NCBI GenBank assembly: GCA_900543485.1
Contig: UQRM01000046.1
Coordinates: forward strand, 1-13,616
DNA: 13,616 nucleotides
Reading direction: 5' to 3'
Source of the DNA: an uncultured Eubacterium sp.
GTDB taxonomy: Bacteria > Bacillota > Clostridia > Peptostreptococcales > Anaerovoracaceae
How positions within the stretch are numbered: the first letter of the stretch is position 1; every line of letters begins with the position of its first letter. Both the position numbers and the translations under genes were made by a program. The notes under the pieces are model-generated. The model did no database searches. It was given only the letters and a program-made list of their open reading frames with translations, and was not told where the DNA came from. Shown here in pieces: positions 1 through 7,225 of this stretch.

Positions 1-80
1 TCTACACAGAATTATATAGAGAAATTCTAAGAAAGGAAAATGTTGAGAACTTCCCTATGAGTTCAATATACAAGGAGTAA
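1..80 (+). CDS. C-terminal tail of an unidentified protein (partial, starts before the window)
   Basis: Reading from base 3, an open frame runs off the left edge and encodes 25 residues (YTELYREILRKE...SSIYKE) before TAA at 78-80. The stop lies three bases before the start of the permease, and the permease ribosome binding site AAGGAG (72-77) overlaps its last codons, as expected for consecutive genes of one operon. The charged helical tail gives no family. The other two forward frames stop at base 18 and base 30. The assignment rests on spacing and composition only, so it could be chance. Confidence 0.45.
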   Translation, partial: YTELYREILRKENVENFPMSSIYKE

Positions 81-83
81 CCA

Positions 84-1532
84 ATGAGTGATGAAATAAA
101 GAATGTTTCTTCTGCGCCAACTACGGAATTACAGGGGAATATCGGAACTTTTTCACTGATCATGAGCGTTGTGGCATTTTCAGCGCCTCTTATGACGGTA
201 TGCGGTGTCTGCCCCCTTATGCTTGCCTATGGAGGTAACTCGGCGCCAGTTACATATTTTATCTGTATGATCGTACTGATTCTGTTTTCGATCGGCTTCG
301 TCAAAATGGGCTTATATATGCAAAACCCGGGAGGCTTTTACGCCTACATATCCGCAGGACTGGGACGAGAGCCGGGGCTCGGCGCCGCATTTCTCGCAGT
401 TATCGGATATTTCTTCGCAGGCTTTGTCGGCCCATGCTATTTCCCTATGGTATTGACGAATTATATCAGAAACCTGGGAGGACCCGATATTCCTTGGTGG
501 ATCATCGGTATAATCTATATGCTTCTGATCATTTTCCTGGATTACAGAAAGGTCGATCTGTCCGCTAGGGTATTGACAGTCGTTATGTTTGCCGAATGCA
601 TCGTTGTCATCGTCTTCGATATCGTTTCATTCATCCAGCATCCAGGCGCTGTAAATGGAGGTATCGGATTATCTCTGCCGAATATCACGGATCCTGCATC
701 CCAATTCGGCGTTTCCATGAACTTTATTTTCGGAACTTTCTTCGGCTTTGAAGGAACGATCATATACAGAGAAGAGGTCCGCAACCCGAACAAAACGCTT
801 CCGAGAGCATGTATCCTCACAGTGCTGTTCATCGGTATTTTCTACGGTTTATCCACTTGGGCTTTTGTTGCCTTCTACGGCGCCGATGCAGTGCAGAGTA
901 TCGCCGCAGGCAACATCGATACACTGTTTGAAACATCTATGGTCGCTTTATTCGGAAGGATCGTCATGGATGTTATCACCATCATGGTACTGTTCTCCAT
1001 GTTCGCATCAACACTTTCCGTCGTGAATATCTCATCGAGATATCTGTACTCTCTCGGAAAGGACGGAGTGCTTCCGGGCTTCCTCGGCAGTGTACATCAA
1101 AAGCATGCTTCTCCGTACGCTGCCGTGCTGGTAGTCGGATCTATTTATACGGCAGCTGTCATTCTCCTCGGAGTATTCGGATTGGAGCCGCTTACCGTAT
1201 ATCCTAGAGTCAGCGGTATCGGCACATTCTGTATCATGCTGCTGATCTGTATTGCCGCCGTATCTATCGTAGCCTACTTCAGAAGAAACCCTCTGGAGGA
1301 AAGATGCATTTTCTCTACCCTGATCGCTCCGATCATCGGAATCATCGGCGTTTGCACCTGTACGTATTTTGCTCTTGCGAATTACGGTAATCTTATCGGC
1401 GGAGGAATCAGATTATCTGCTATATTCCTCATATTGACTGTCGCTGCATTCATATTCGGCCTCATCTATGCATTCCACTTGAAGAAAAACAGACCGGAAA
1501 TATATCTGAACATCGGCAGACAAAGAATGTAG
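84..1532 (+). CDS. APC-superfamily amino acid permease
   Basis: A 482-residue, very hydrophobic protein with about 12 membrane segments, the usual size for APC-type amino acid/polyamine/organocation transporters in the cytoplasmic membrane. Family marks visible are a glycine-rich first helix region (GVCPLMLAYGG), GGFYAYISAGLGRE after helix 2, FGFEG at residues 220-224 followed by the REEVRNPNKTLPRA loop (the EEARNP.RTIPRA signature) and NISSRYLYSLGKDGVLP at about 315-331 (the N-x-x-SR-x-L-x-x-LGRDG-x-LP signature). The start is supported by AAGGAG six bases upstream. It is followed after 24 bases by the phosphofructokinase gene, so the two are probably co-transcribed. The substrate cannot be read from the sequence; an amino acid or small organic cation is usual for the family, which fits oddly with a sugar kinase partner. 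Confidence 0.9.
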   Translation: MSDEIKNVSSAPTTELQGNIGTFSLIMSVVAFSAPLMTVCGVCPLMLAYGGNSAPVTYFICMIVLILFSIGFVKMGLYMQNPGGFYAYISAGLGREPGLGAAFLAVIGYFFAGFVGPCYFPMVLTNYIRNLGGPDIPWWIIGIIYMLLIIFLDYRKVDLSARVLTVVMFAECIVVIVFDIVSFIQHPGAVNGGIGLSLPNITDPASQFGVSMNFIFGTFFGFEGTIIYREEVRNPNKTLPRACILTVLFIGIFYGLSTWAFVAFYGADAVQSIAAGNIDTLFETSMVALFGRIVMDVITIMVLFSMFASTLSVVNISSRYLYSLGKDGVLPGFLGSVHQKHASPYAAVLVVGSIYTAAVILLGVFGLEPLTVYPRVSGIGTFCIMLLICIAAVSIVAYFRRNPLEERCIFSTLIAPIIGIIGVCTCTYFALANYGNLIGGGIRLSAIFLILTVAAFIFGLIYAFHLKKNRPEIYLNIGRQRM

Positions 1533-1556
1533 CATATTATTAGGGAGGAAAGGGAC

Positions 1557-2522
1557 ATGAAAAAAATAGGTGTACTTACCAGCGGGGGCGATGCCCCGGG
1601 CATGAATGCCGCCATCAGAGCTATCGTGAGAACTGCATTATATAACGGTTTGGATGTCGTCGGAATAGAGCATGGATATGAAGGGCTCCTCAACGAGGCC
1701 TTCATCAAAATGGATCAGGCATCGGTAGGCGATATCATACAGCGAGGCGGAACTATATTAAAAACAGCTCGAAGCAAGCGATTCATGACGCAGGAAGGCC
1801 AGCGTCTTGCTGCCGATAATCTCAGGAATCAGAGAATCGAAGGTCTTGTCGTCTGTGGCGGAGACGGGACCTTCAATGGAGCCATGAAGCTCTCAGAGCA
1901 CGGGATCCGAGTCATCGGCGTTCCATGTACTATAGACAACGATATGGCTTACACGGAATTCACCATAGGCTTCGACACTGCGATCAACACTGTTATCGAC
2001 TCCATCGGCAAAATACGGGACACGTCTTCCTCCCATGAAAGGACTTCCATCGTTGAAGTCATGGGAAGGGACTGCGGCGATATCGCGATCTACGCAGGGA
2101 TAGCATGCGGAGCAGATGCCATTCTGATCCCTGAGCTCCCTGTTGACCTGGATCAAATCTGCAAGAATATCCTGTCTGGAGTTAAACGAGGCAAAACACA
2201 CACGATCATCATCAAATCAGAAGGCGTTGATATCTGTATCAATGATCTTTCCAGATTTATCGAAGAATCAACTCATCAGGAAGTACGCTCTACCGTACTG
2301 TCGCAAACACAGCGCGGAGGCTCACCTTCTGCTAGAGACCGGATACTTGCTTCTGAAATGGGATATCGTGCCGTACAATTGCTGCTTACAGGAAAATCCG
2401 ATCTGGCAGTCGGGATCAACGGATCGCGGATCACCGAAATACCGCTTCAGGAAGCAGTCGCATTTCACAGCGATGTGCAGGATTTCCAAATGCTGTCCCT
2501 CATTGAGATCCTCTCCAGATAA
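1557..2522 (+). CDS. pfkA: 6-phosphofructokinase family protein (PfkA type), with altered sugar-phosphate site
   Basis: A 321-residue protein, full length for bacterial PfkA (about 320), which transfers phosphate from ATP to the 1-position of fructose 6-phosphate in glycolysis. Visible motifs are LTSGGDAPGMNAAIR at the N-terminus, GGDGT at 101-105, TIDND at 125-129, VEVMGRDCGD, and QRGGSP near 252-257. Gly104 predicts ATP rather than pyrophosphate as donor. Residue 124 is Cys (PCTIDND), where ATP enzymes usually carry Gly and pyrophosphate enzymes Lys. At the fructose 6-phosphate site the Arg equivalents of E. coli 162, 243 and 252 are kept, but the position of His249 is Gln250 (STVLSQTQRGG). 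The loop after TIDND reads MAYTE instead of the usual xGTD, and effector-site Arg54 is Gln. It may therefore be a specialised paralogue acting on another ketose. GGGAGG lies about ten bases upstream of the ATG, 24 bases after the permease. Confidence 0.88.
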   Translation: MKKIGVLTSGGDAPGMNAAIRAIVRTALYNGLDVVGIEHGYEGLLNEAFIKMDQASVGDIIQRGGTILKTARSKRFMTQEGQRLAADNLRNQRIEGLVVCGGDGTFNGAMKLSEHGIRVIGVPCTIDNDMAYTEFTIGFDTAINTVIDSIGKIRDTSSSHERTSIVEVMGRDCGDIAIYAGIACGADAILIPELPVDLDQICKNILSGVKRGKTHTIIIKSEGVDICINDLSRFIEESTHQEVRSTVLSQTQRGGSPSARDRILASEMGYRAVQLLLTGKSDLAVGINGSRITEIPLQEAVAFHSDVQDFQMLSLIEILSR

Positions 2523-2570
2523 CTGTTCAAGATAAATTATGCTACTTGTATATTTTATACATCTCTCTAA

Positions 2571-2604
2571 AACAAATCACCTGTCGACCGCCAGGTGATT
2601 TGTT
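2571..2604. terminator. Bidirectional hairpin between convergent pfkA and MFS genes
   Basis: AACAAATCACCTG (2571-2583) and CAGGTGATTTGTT (2592-2604) form a perfect 13-bp stem with an 8-base loop. It lies 49 bases after the pfkA stop and 23 bases after the stop of the convergent MFS gene. Read on the - strand it is followed by TTAG after a U-rich 3' arm. On the + strand the U-tract is broken (CTTCTCCATGTTTT), so it should work better for the - strand operon. It is probably shared by both. Confidence 0.75.
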
Positions 2605-2626
2605 CTTCTCCATGTTTTCTCCAATA

Positions 2627-3769
2627 TTACTTTAAAAACACGATATATGAGATGATCGACGCTGCTCCCACGACGCTCAACATGCTGAATGCAGTCTGCA
2701 ATCCGATAGCGTCCGATACGAGCCCTACAACAACAGGAGCTATGGCTGCGCCGCATCCATCCATCAGCATCACCAGCCCAGTGACAAAGCCTGCCCTTTC
2801 CGAATAACGATCCGTAGCCAGCCCCAGCAGAAATGGCCAGACAGGCGCAAATGCGATCCCTGGAGTCACGGACAGCAGTACTGCTATACGCGGATCTGCC
2901 GCCCTGCCCATCAATAAGATCATGATGACGGAAAATACCAAAGCCAGCGGCAGAATAATCCGGTGATATCGATAAAGCCTGCCGGCTGCCAGCCTCGTCA
3001 CAGCGATCATAGCCCAGAATGCAGACAGCGCCGGCGCTGATAATCCACTTGCATCCAATACCTTTACAAAAAAAGAATCCAAAAAATACGTAAAAACCGT
3101 CTCGATAAACATATACATGAAGATCCCTGCAAGAACACCGGCAAGTGTCCTGCTGAAAATCGATTTTGACCGAGATCCCGTCGATGTTTTGGTGACGGAG
3201 CTCCCTTCCGGATACAGGCACATCGGCAGCATCAGCGTGATCGTCAAAAATCCACTGCCGCAAATGACAAACAGGATCCTCCAGCTGCAGTGCAGGGCCT
3301 CCATAGTAAAGGAAATCAAAAGCGGCGACAGGACACATCCTGCTCCCAACGCTCCCTGAAATCTGGACGTTGCTTTTCCCGCTTCTCCGGGATAAGAATC
3401 CGACAACGCCGACTGGCATGTCGTCACCAATGTCCCAAAAGCGCCTCCGGCGCAGAATATCCCGATGGAAAATCCGCTGACCGTTGACGAAAGGCAGCAG
3501 ACAGCAGCACCTAGGAGAAATACGCCGCAAAATAAATACGTGACCTTTCGTTTTCCCACCCGGTCAGAAACAGATCCGAAAATCGGCGGGATCACGACAA
3601 CAGCGATAAAATGAAGGGATATAAGGCTTCCCATAGCGGCCTGGGACAGCCCATAGTGCTCCGATACCTTCAGAACGATATACTGAAATCCACCTGTTTC
3701 CATTCCCAACAGGATGGCCGCCAAATACATGGCGGCCAAAAAAATCTTCTCACTCTGTCTTATACTCAT
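2627..3769 (-). CDS. MFS transporter
   Basis: A 380-residue protein with about 12 hydrophobic segments in two halves, typical of the major facilitator superfamily in the cytoplasmic membrane. The cytoplasmic loop after helix 2 carries motif A, GSVSDRVGKRK, at residues 65-75. The start ATG overlaps the stop of the RpiB-family gene by four bases (ATGA), so the two are translationally coupled. It is the last gene of the six-gene operon and ends just before a hairpin. Being encoded with sugar dehydrogenase, hydrolase and epimerase genes, it most likely imports the substrate of that pathway or moves an intermediate, but MFS sequence alone does not give a substrate. A long open frame on the same strand (2577-3530, different frame) is a shadow of this gene. 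Confidence 0.88.
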   Translation of the reverse strand: MSIRQSEKIFLAAMYLAAILLGMETGGFQYIVLKVSEHYGLSQAAMGSLISLHFIAVVVIPPIFGSVSDRVGKRKVTYLFCGVFLLGAAVCCLSSTVSGFSIGIFCAGGAFGTLVTTCQSALSDSYPGEAGKATSRFQGALGAGCVLSPLLISFTMEALHCSWRILFVICGSGFLTITLMLPMCLYPEGSSVTKTSTGSRSKSIFSRTLAGVLAGIFMYMFIETVFTYFLDSFFVKVLDASGLSAPALSAFWAMIAVTRLAAGRLYRYHRIILPLALVFSVIMILLMGRAADPRIAVLLSVTPGIAFAPVWPFLLGLATDRYSERAGFVTGLVMLMDGCGAAIAPVVVGLVSDAIGLQTAFSMLSVVGAASIISYIVFLK

Positions 3770-4269
3770 TTAAATTCCGATTCCTCTATCTCTCTCACTT
3801 CGCACGCAAATCTTCTGACTCTTTCTTCAGCTTCTTTTGTCAATCCCTCGACAAACGCAGCCGTAAGAAATCCTTCTGCCATTTCTCCTGCAAGAGATTC
3901 TTCCACGATATTGGAGCCCATACAAAGAATATTCGCGTCATTGATGATTCTGGCTGATCTTGCCGTTTCCGCACTTTCACATACTACCGCGCGTATCCCC
4001 TTATGCTTATTGGCAGCCAGCATGACCCCGGCGCCACTGCCGCAAAACAGGATCCCTCTGGCATCTGCATTCTCCCGAACAGCAAGAGCCGCCCTTTTCC
4101 CCGCATCTACATAGCTCATCGTCATATCCGGGGTTCTCGTTCCAAGATCCACAACATCATATCCGTCTAGACCCTCCAGATGCTTTCGAACAGCTTCCTT
4201 CAGCCGGAAAGAGCCGGTATCGTTAGCCAAAATGACGCTGCACTTTTTTCTCGTCATATCTGCTTTCAT
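3766..4269 (-). CDS. RpiB/LacA/LacB-family sugar isomerase, atypical active site
   Basis: A 167-residue protein of the RpiB/LacAB fold, which interconverts aldose and ketose phosphates. Family marks: ILANDTGSFRLKE at 13-25 (RpiB: GCDHxGFxLK), DLGT at 41-44, ILFCGSGAGVMLAANKHKGIRA at 73-94 with catalytic Cys76, and NDANILCMGS at 110-119. Differences matter: the DH of the first motif is DT (Thr18), the His of the RxHNDxN motif (E. coli His98, ring opening) is Ile109, and the C-terminal GGRHxxRV phosphate-binding motif is not recognisable (KEAEERV). LacB also lacks the second His. A standard ribose 5-phosphate isomerase is unlikely; the substrate may be unphosphorylated or a sugar acid. The start has GGGGAG about nine bases upstream, inside the last codons of the epimerase gene, four bases after which this gene begins. 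Confidence 0.82.
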   Translation of the reverse strand: MKADMTRKKCSVILANDTGSFRLKEAVRKHLEGLDGYDVVDLGTRTPDMTMSYVDAGKRAALAVRENADARGILFCGSGAGVMLAANKHKGIRAVVCESAETARSARIINDANILCMGSNIVEESLAGEMAEGFLTAAFVEGLTKEAEERVRRFACEVREIEESEFK

Positions 4270-4273
4270 ATGT

Positions 4274-5083
4274 CTACTCTCCCCTTCTCATGGCAGCTCT
4301 GAGAAACGCTACGCACTGCGGGAACACCACATCCGGATCTCCTGCTGTACTACATTCCAACGCCATATATCCATCATATCCTGCCTTTTTCAGTGCGCTG
4401 AAAGCAGACGGAAAATCCGTATGTCCCTGTCCCGGTGTGAGCCTGTTGGAATCTCCCAAATGCACATGGTAGATATCAGCACTGTATCTTTGCAGAGCAG
4501 ACGGGATATCGACCTCCTCTATATTCATGTGGAACAGATCTGCAAGCAGCCCCAGATTCTGTGCCTTCACTTCCTCCAGGACGTGCTTTCCATCTTCCAG
4601 CGTATAAAAAAAGCGCGTCTCGTATCGATTGATAGGTTCTATCATGACCCTGGCGCCTGCTTCCTTCGCATAATCCGATACGGTTTTTAAAAAGGAGATC
4701 AGCAGATCATGCTGCTCCGGTGTCGGTCTTCTCGGGTGGTCGAAAAGCGGCAGCGGGCTCTGATATCCATATTCCGGGCATACGATGGTAGGACATCCCA
4801 GCTCTGCTGCCGCATCGATTGCTTTTTTCGACAATTCGACCTTCGCTTCCAGAGTCTCTCTGTCCAGCAAAGGCTTTCTATAGATCTCACCCGGCATGAT
4901 CAGGGAGCAGGGATTAACGCCTGCCCCCTGTCCTGCACGGATGATTTCCTTTATGATAGTAGGAGAATAATCTTTTTCAAACAATCTGATTTCCACACCA
5001 TCGAAGCCATATCTTGCCGCATTCTTCATCTTTTCATCAAATGTCTCTCCCGGAATCATCCAGGTCGAACAAGCTAGCTTCAT
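4274..5083 (-). CDS. TIM-barrel sugar (phosphate) isomerase/epimerase, ketose 3-epimerase/IolO-like
   Basis: A 269-residue xylose-isomerase-like TIM barrel. Four metal ligands are visible as Glu149 (MIEPIN), Asp182 (LADLFHMN), His208 (HVHLGDSNR) and Glu243 (ALECS). Their spacing, 33-26-35, equals that of D-tagatose/D-psicose 3-epimerase (Glu152, Asp185, His211, Glu246). The family moves a proton next to a keto group using divalent metal; IolO, a 5-keto-L-gluconate epimerase, belongs here and fits the neighbours. An upstream in-frame ATG at 5113 would add ten residues, but it overlaps the dehydrogenase stop and has no ribosome binding site in front. The ATG at 5083 has GGAAGGAG seven bases upstream and the typical first strand MKLACSTWMIPG. 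It lies 19 bases after the dehydrogenase gene and four before the RpiB-like gene. The exact substrate is inferred from context. Confidence 0.85.
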   Translation of the reverse strand: MKLACSTWMIPGETFDEKMKNAARYGFDGVEIRLFEKDYSPTIIKEIIRAGQGAGVNPCSLIMPGEIYRKPLLDRETLEAKVELSKKAIDAAAELGCPTIVCPEYGYQSPLPLFDHPRRPTPEQHDLLISFLKTVSDYAKEAGARVMIEPINRYETRFFYTLEDGKHVLEEVKAQNLGLLADLFHMNIEEVDIPSALQRYSADIYHVHLGDSNRLTPGQGHTDFPSAFSALKKAGYDGYMALECSTAGDPDVVFPQCVAFLRAAMRRGE

Positions 5084-5102
5084 AACAATGCTCCTTCCGA
5101 AA

Positions 5103-6161
5103 TCAATCATCAAATGTCAGCATTACCTTCTGGGTCTTTCCAGGATTATTCAATATGAAATCAAAGGCCTCATGGATCTCCTCAAACTTGAAGCTATGGG
5201 ATACCAGCCCGTCGAAATCGAACTTATCCTTGATTTTTGACATGAATCGGATAGTTCTCGGAAACCAGAACTTCGTTCCTGCAGAACCCTTGATGGTGAG
5301 AGTTTTCCAGATGATGTTCTCCCACTTCAGAGGGACCATTCTCTCATGAGAATGACCTATTGCAGCGATCCTTGCGCTCGGCGCCGCGATATCAAAGCAG
5401 GAAGCGATCCCGGCATCACTTCCGGAGCATTCTACCAGCAGAGTCGCACCGTTTGTTCCAGTGATCCTTCTTATTTCCTCACCCACGTCACAGGCAGTCG
5501 GATCCAGCACATAATCAGCTCCATAGTTGAGTGCATTCTTTCTTCTCTGTTCCACCGGATCAACGACGAATACAGTCGCATTAGCTGTCGCACAGCTCAT
5601 GGCCGCGGAAAGTCCGATAGTCCCTGCGCCGATGATACAGCAGATATCCTGTGCGTCAGGATCGAATTGATTTCCCCATACGCCCCAATATCCTACGTTG
5701 AAGTTCTCAACGAGTGCGCCCATTTCATAGCTCCAGTCCTGTGGGATCACATGGGTATAAGCTTCGTTTGTGATCATGTATTCCGCCATGGCGCCGTAGG
5801 ACGTCGGCAGGAAACCAACCTCATCGAAGTTCTCACATACGGATGGCATCTTGCCGTCTTTACAATTATCACACTTAAAGCATGGGCAGAGACAGTCACC
5901 TACTACTTTATCGCCTACTTTGATAGAGGTCACAGCAGATCCTACCTTCTCTACGATACCTGCCCACTCGTGTCCCGGCGTATATGGTGCAATGTCATAT
6001 CTGCCTTCTGTGGAATTTCCCAGGAAGCAGGAAATGTCTGAACCGCAGATACCACACGCTTTTGGTTTTACTAAGATCTGATCCGGCTGAAGCTCTGGTA
6101 ATTCTATCTCTTCGATTCTCAGGTCCTTCGGTCCGTACATACGTGCAGCTTTGATCTTCAT
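5103..6161 (-). CDS. Zinc-dependent NAD(P) alcohol/sugar dehydrogenase (MDR family)
   Basis: A 352-residue medium-chain dehydrogenase that oxidises a secondary alcohol. The N-terminal domain has the catalytic zinc site: Cys39 in GICGSD, His64-Glu65 in PGHEWAG, and a Glu in LVENF. The structural zinc cysteines are Cys94, Cys97, Cys100 and Cys109. YGAMAEY follows. The nucleotide-binding fold has GAGTIGL and, at the end of the second strand, VVDPVEQRR; the Asp predicts NAD rather than NADP. In this operon, between a creatininase-family hydrolase and a ketose epimerase, it corresponds in class and position to IolM, the inosose dehydrogenase of the Thermotoga inositol pathway. Sorbitol-type or galactitol-phosphate dehydrogenases are alternatives. 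GAGGAGG lies eight bases before the ATG; 47 bases separate it from the hydrolase gene. Confidence 0.9.
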   Translation of the reverse strand: MKIKAARMYGPKDLRIEEIELPELQPDQILVKPKACGICGSDISCFLGNSTEGRYDIAPYTPGHEWAGIVEKVGSAVTSIKVGDKVVGDCLCPCFKCDNCKDGKMPSVCENFDEVGFLPTSYGAMAEYMITNEAYTHVIPQDWSYEMGALVENFNVGYWGVWGNQFDPDAQDICCIIGAGTIGLSAAMSCATANATVFVVDPVEQRRKNALNYGADYVLDPTACDVGEEIRRITGTNGATLLVECSGSDAGIASCFDIAAPSARIAAIGHSHERMVPLKWENIIWKTLTIKGSAGTKFWFPRTIRFMSKIKDKFDFDGLVSHSFKFEEIHEAFDFILNNPGKTQKVMLTFDD

Positions 6162-6208
6162 CTTTATTTCCTCCTCGTATATTTCTTTCGCTCCCTTTTA
6201 TCTTCTGT

Positions 6209-7180
6209 TTAATACTCTAATGTGTAAATATGTCTTCCGCCGTTGGTAGGGCCCTTGATGACAGCCTCGATGTCCTCCTTCTTTCTCTGTGTCACGAGAT
6301 CGATCGGCGGAAGCTGACCGGCAGGGTATTTCTCCAAAATGTCATTTACCAACTTTTCCAGATAATCCATGGCTGCCTCACAGCCCTTGGTCCCCTTTTC
6401 TACAGAAGCTTTCTTCGGATTCCCTATTACACCTTCCGGCGTGCAGATCACCTCCATGCCTGTATTGCCCAGCGCATTGTACCATTTGATCGGTCCATTG
6501 GTCCCCAATTCGTCAGCAAAATCGATATGTCCCGGCGGGAATAACGGCGTTCCCTTAGTCTCCACCGCATCCTCCTGTCTGCAAAGTTCCGGGAACATAC
6601 ACAGCGCCCAGGACTGTTCTACTTCGCACGCGTGGGTCAGGTGGTTGTCATAGATACCGTTGAGTCCCTCATCGCTCTTAGCTGCCAGCTCATACTTGGC
6701 CACATGCCACAGATGCGGATAAACTGCGATCGCCGGAACCTGGAATTTCTTGCCAAACTTGTGAATCGCCAGCGGGATCACATAATCCTGGCCATGACCA
6801 TTAACCAGGATCATCTTTCTGAATCCGGTATTCCAAAAGCCTGCCATCACGTATACGATGTAGTCCGCGAGGATCTCTTCCGGAATCATTATGGTCCCCG
6901 GCATTCCCAGATGCTGATACGGATGCGAACCGTACCATATAGGCTGTGCTACAGTACATCCTGTTGCCAGCGCTACCTGTTCACACATTCTCGTTTCCAG
7001 ATATGTATCTTCGCCATACGGTGCATTCGGCCCGTGGTTTTCTGTGGATCCGATCGGGATCATGATCACATCGTTCTTCTTCAGTCGTTCTTTTACATCC
7101 AGATTAGTCATGTTCTGGAAATATACACCGCTATTTTTTTCCATGTGCCCGCCTTGTGCGGGGATCTGCCATTTTGACAT
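6209..7180 (-). CDS. Creatininase-family metal hydrolase, IolN-like
   Basis: A 323-residue member of the creatininase family, a fold of binuclear metal amidohydrolases and related enzymes. The family motif GSTENHG is at 44-50 (metal ligands Glu47 and His49), Asp58 lies nine residues on as in creatininase, NGHGQ is at 127-131 (His129), and HACEVEQS at 183-190 corresponds to the HAGxxETS motif. The Glu ligand of creatininase NGHYE is Gln131 here. The protein is longer than creatininase (about 260) because of a C-terminal extension. The N-terminal SGVYFQNMT and GPNAPYGEDTY resemble my memory of the 3-dehydro-scyllo-inosose hydrolases (IolN), which cleave a cyclic diketone. With a sugar dehydrogenase and an epimerase next door this is more likely than creatinine hydrolysis. 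AAAGGAGG lies before the ATG at good spacing; 45 bases follow the transaldolase-like gene. Confidence 0.85.
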   Translation of the reverse strand: MSKWQIPAQGGHMEKNSGVYFQNMTNLDVKERLKKNDVIMIPIGSTENHGPNAPYGEDTYLETRMCEQVALATGCTVAQPIWYGSHPYQHLGMPGTIMIPEEILADYIVYVMAGFWNTGFRKMILVNGHGQDYVIPLAIHKFGKKFQVPAIAVYPHLWHVAKYELAAKSDEGLNGIYDNHLTHACEVEQSWALCMFPELCRQEDAVETKGTPLFPPGHIDFADELGTNGPIKWYNALGNTGMEVICTPEGVIGNPKKASVEKGTKGCEAAMDYLEKLVNDILEKYPAGQLPPIDLVTQRKKEDIEAVIKGPTNGGRHIYTLEY

Positions 7181-7225
7181 TGTTTTTTCCTCCTTTTTCA
7201 GAAATGATTTATAATACTATTTTTA

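Noticed and set aside
2577..3530. A 317-codon frame on the - strand overlapping the MFS gene.
   Set aside because: It is in another frame of the same strand, has Cys- and Arg-rich composition unlike a real protein, and lacks a ribosome binding site; the MFS frame has clear membrane segments and motif A.
6209..7180. Creatinine degradation as the role of the creatininase-family gene.
   Set aside because: The neighbours are a sugar dehydrogenase, a ketose epimerase and a sugar isomerase, with no creatinase or sarcosine oxidase gene, and the Glu ligand of creatininase is Gln here.
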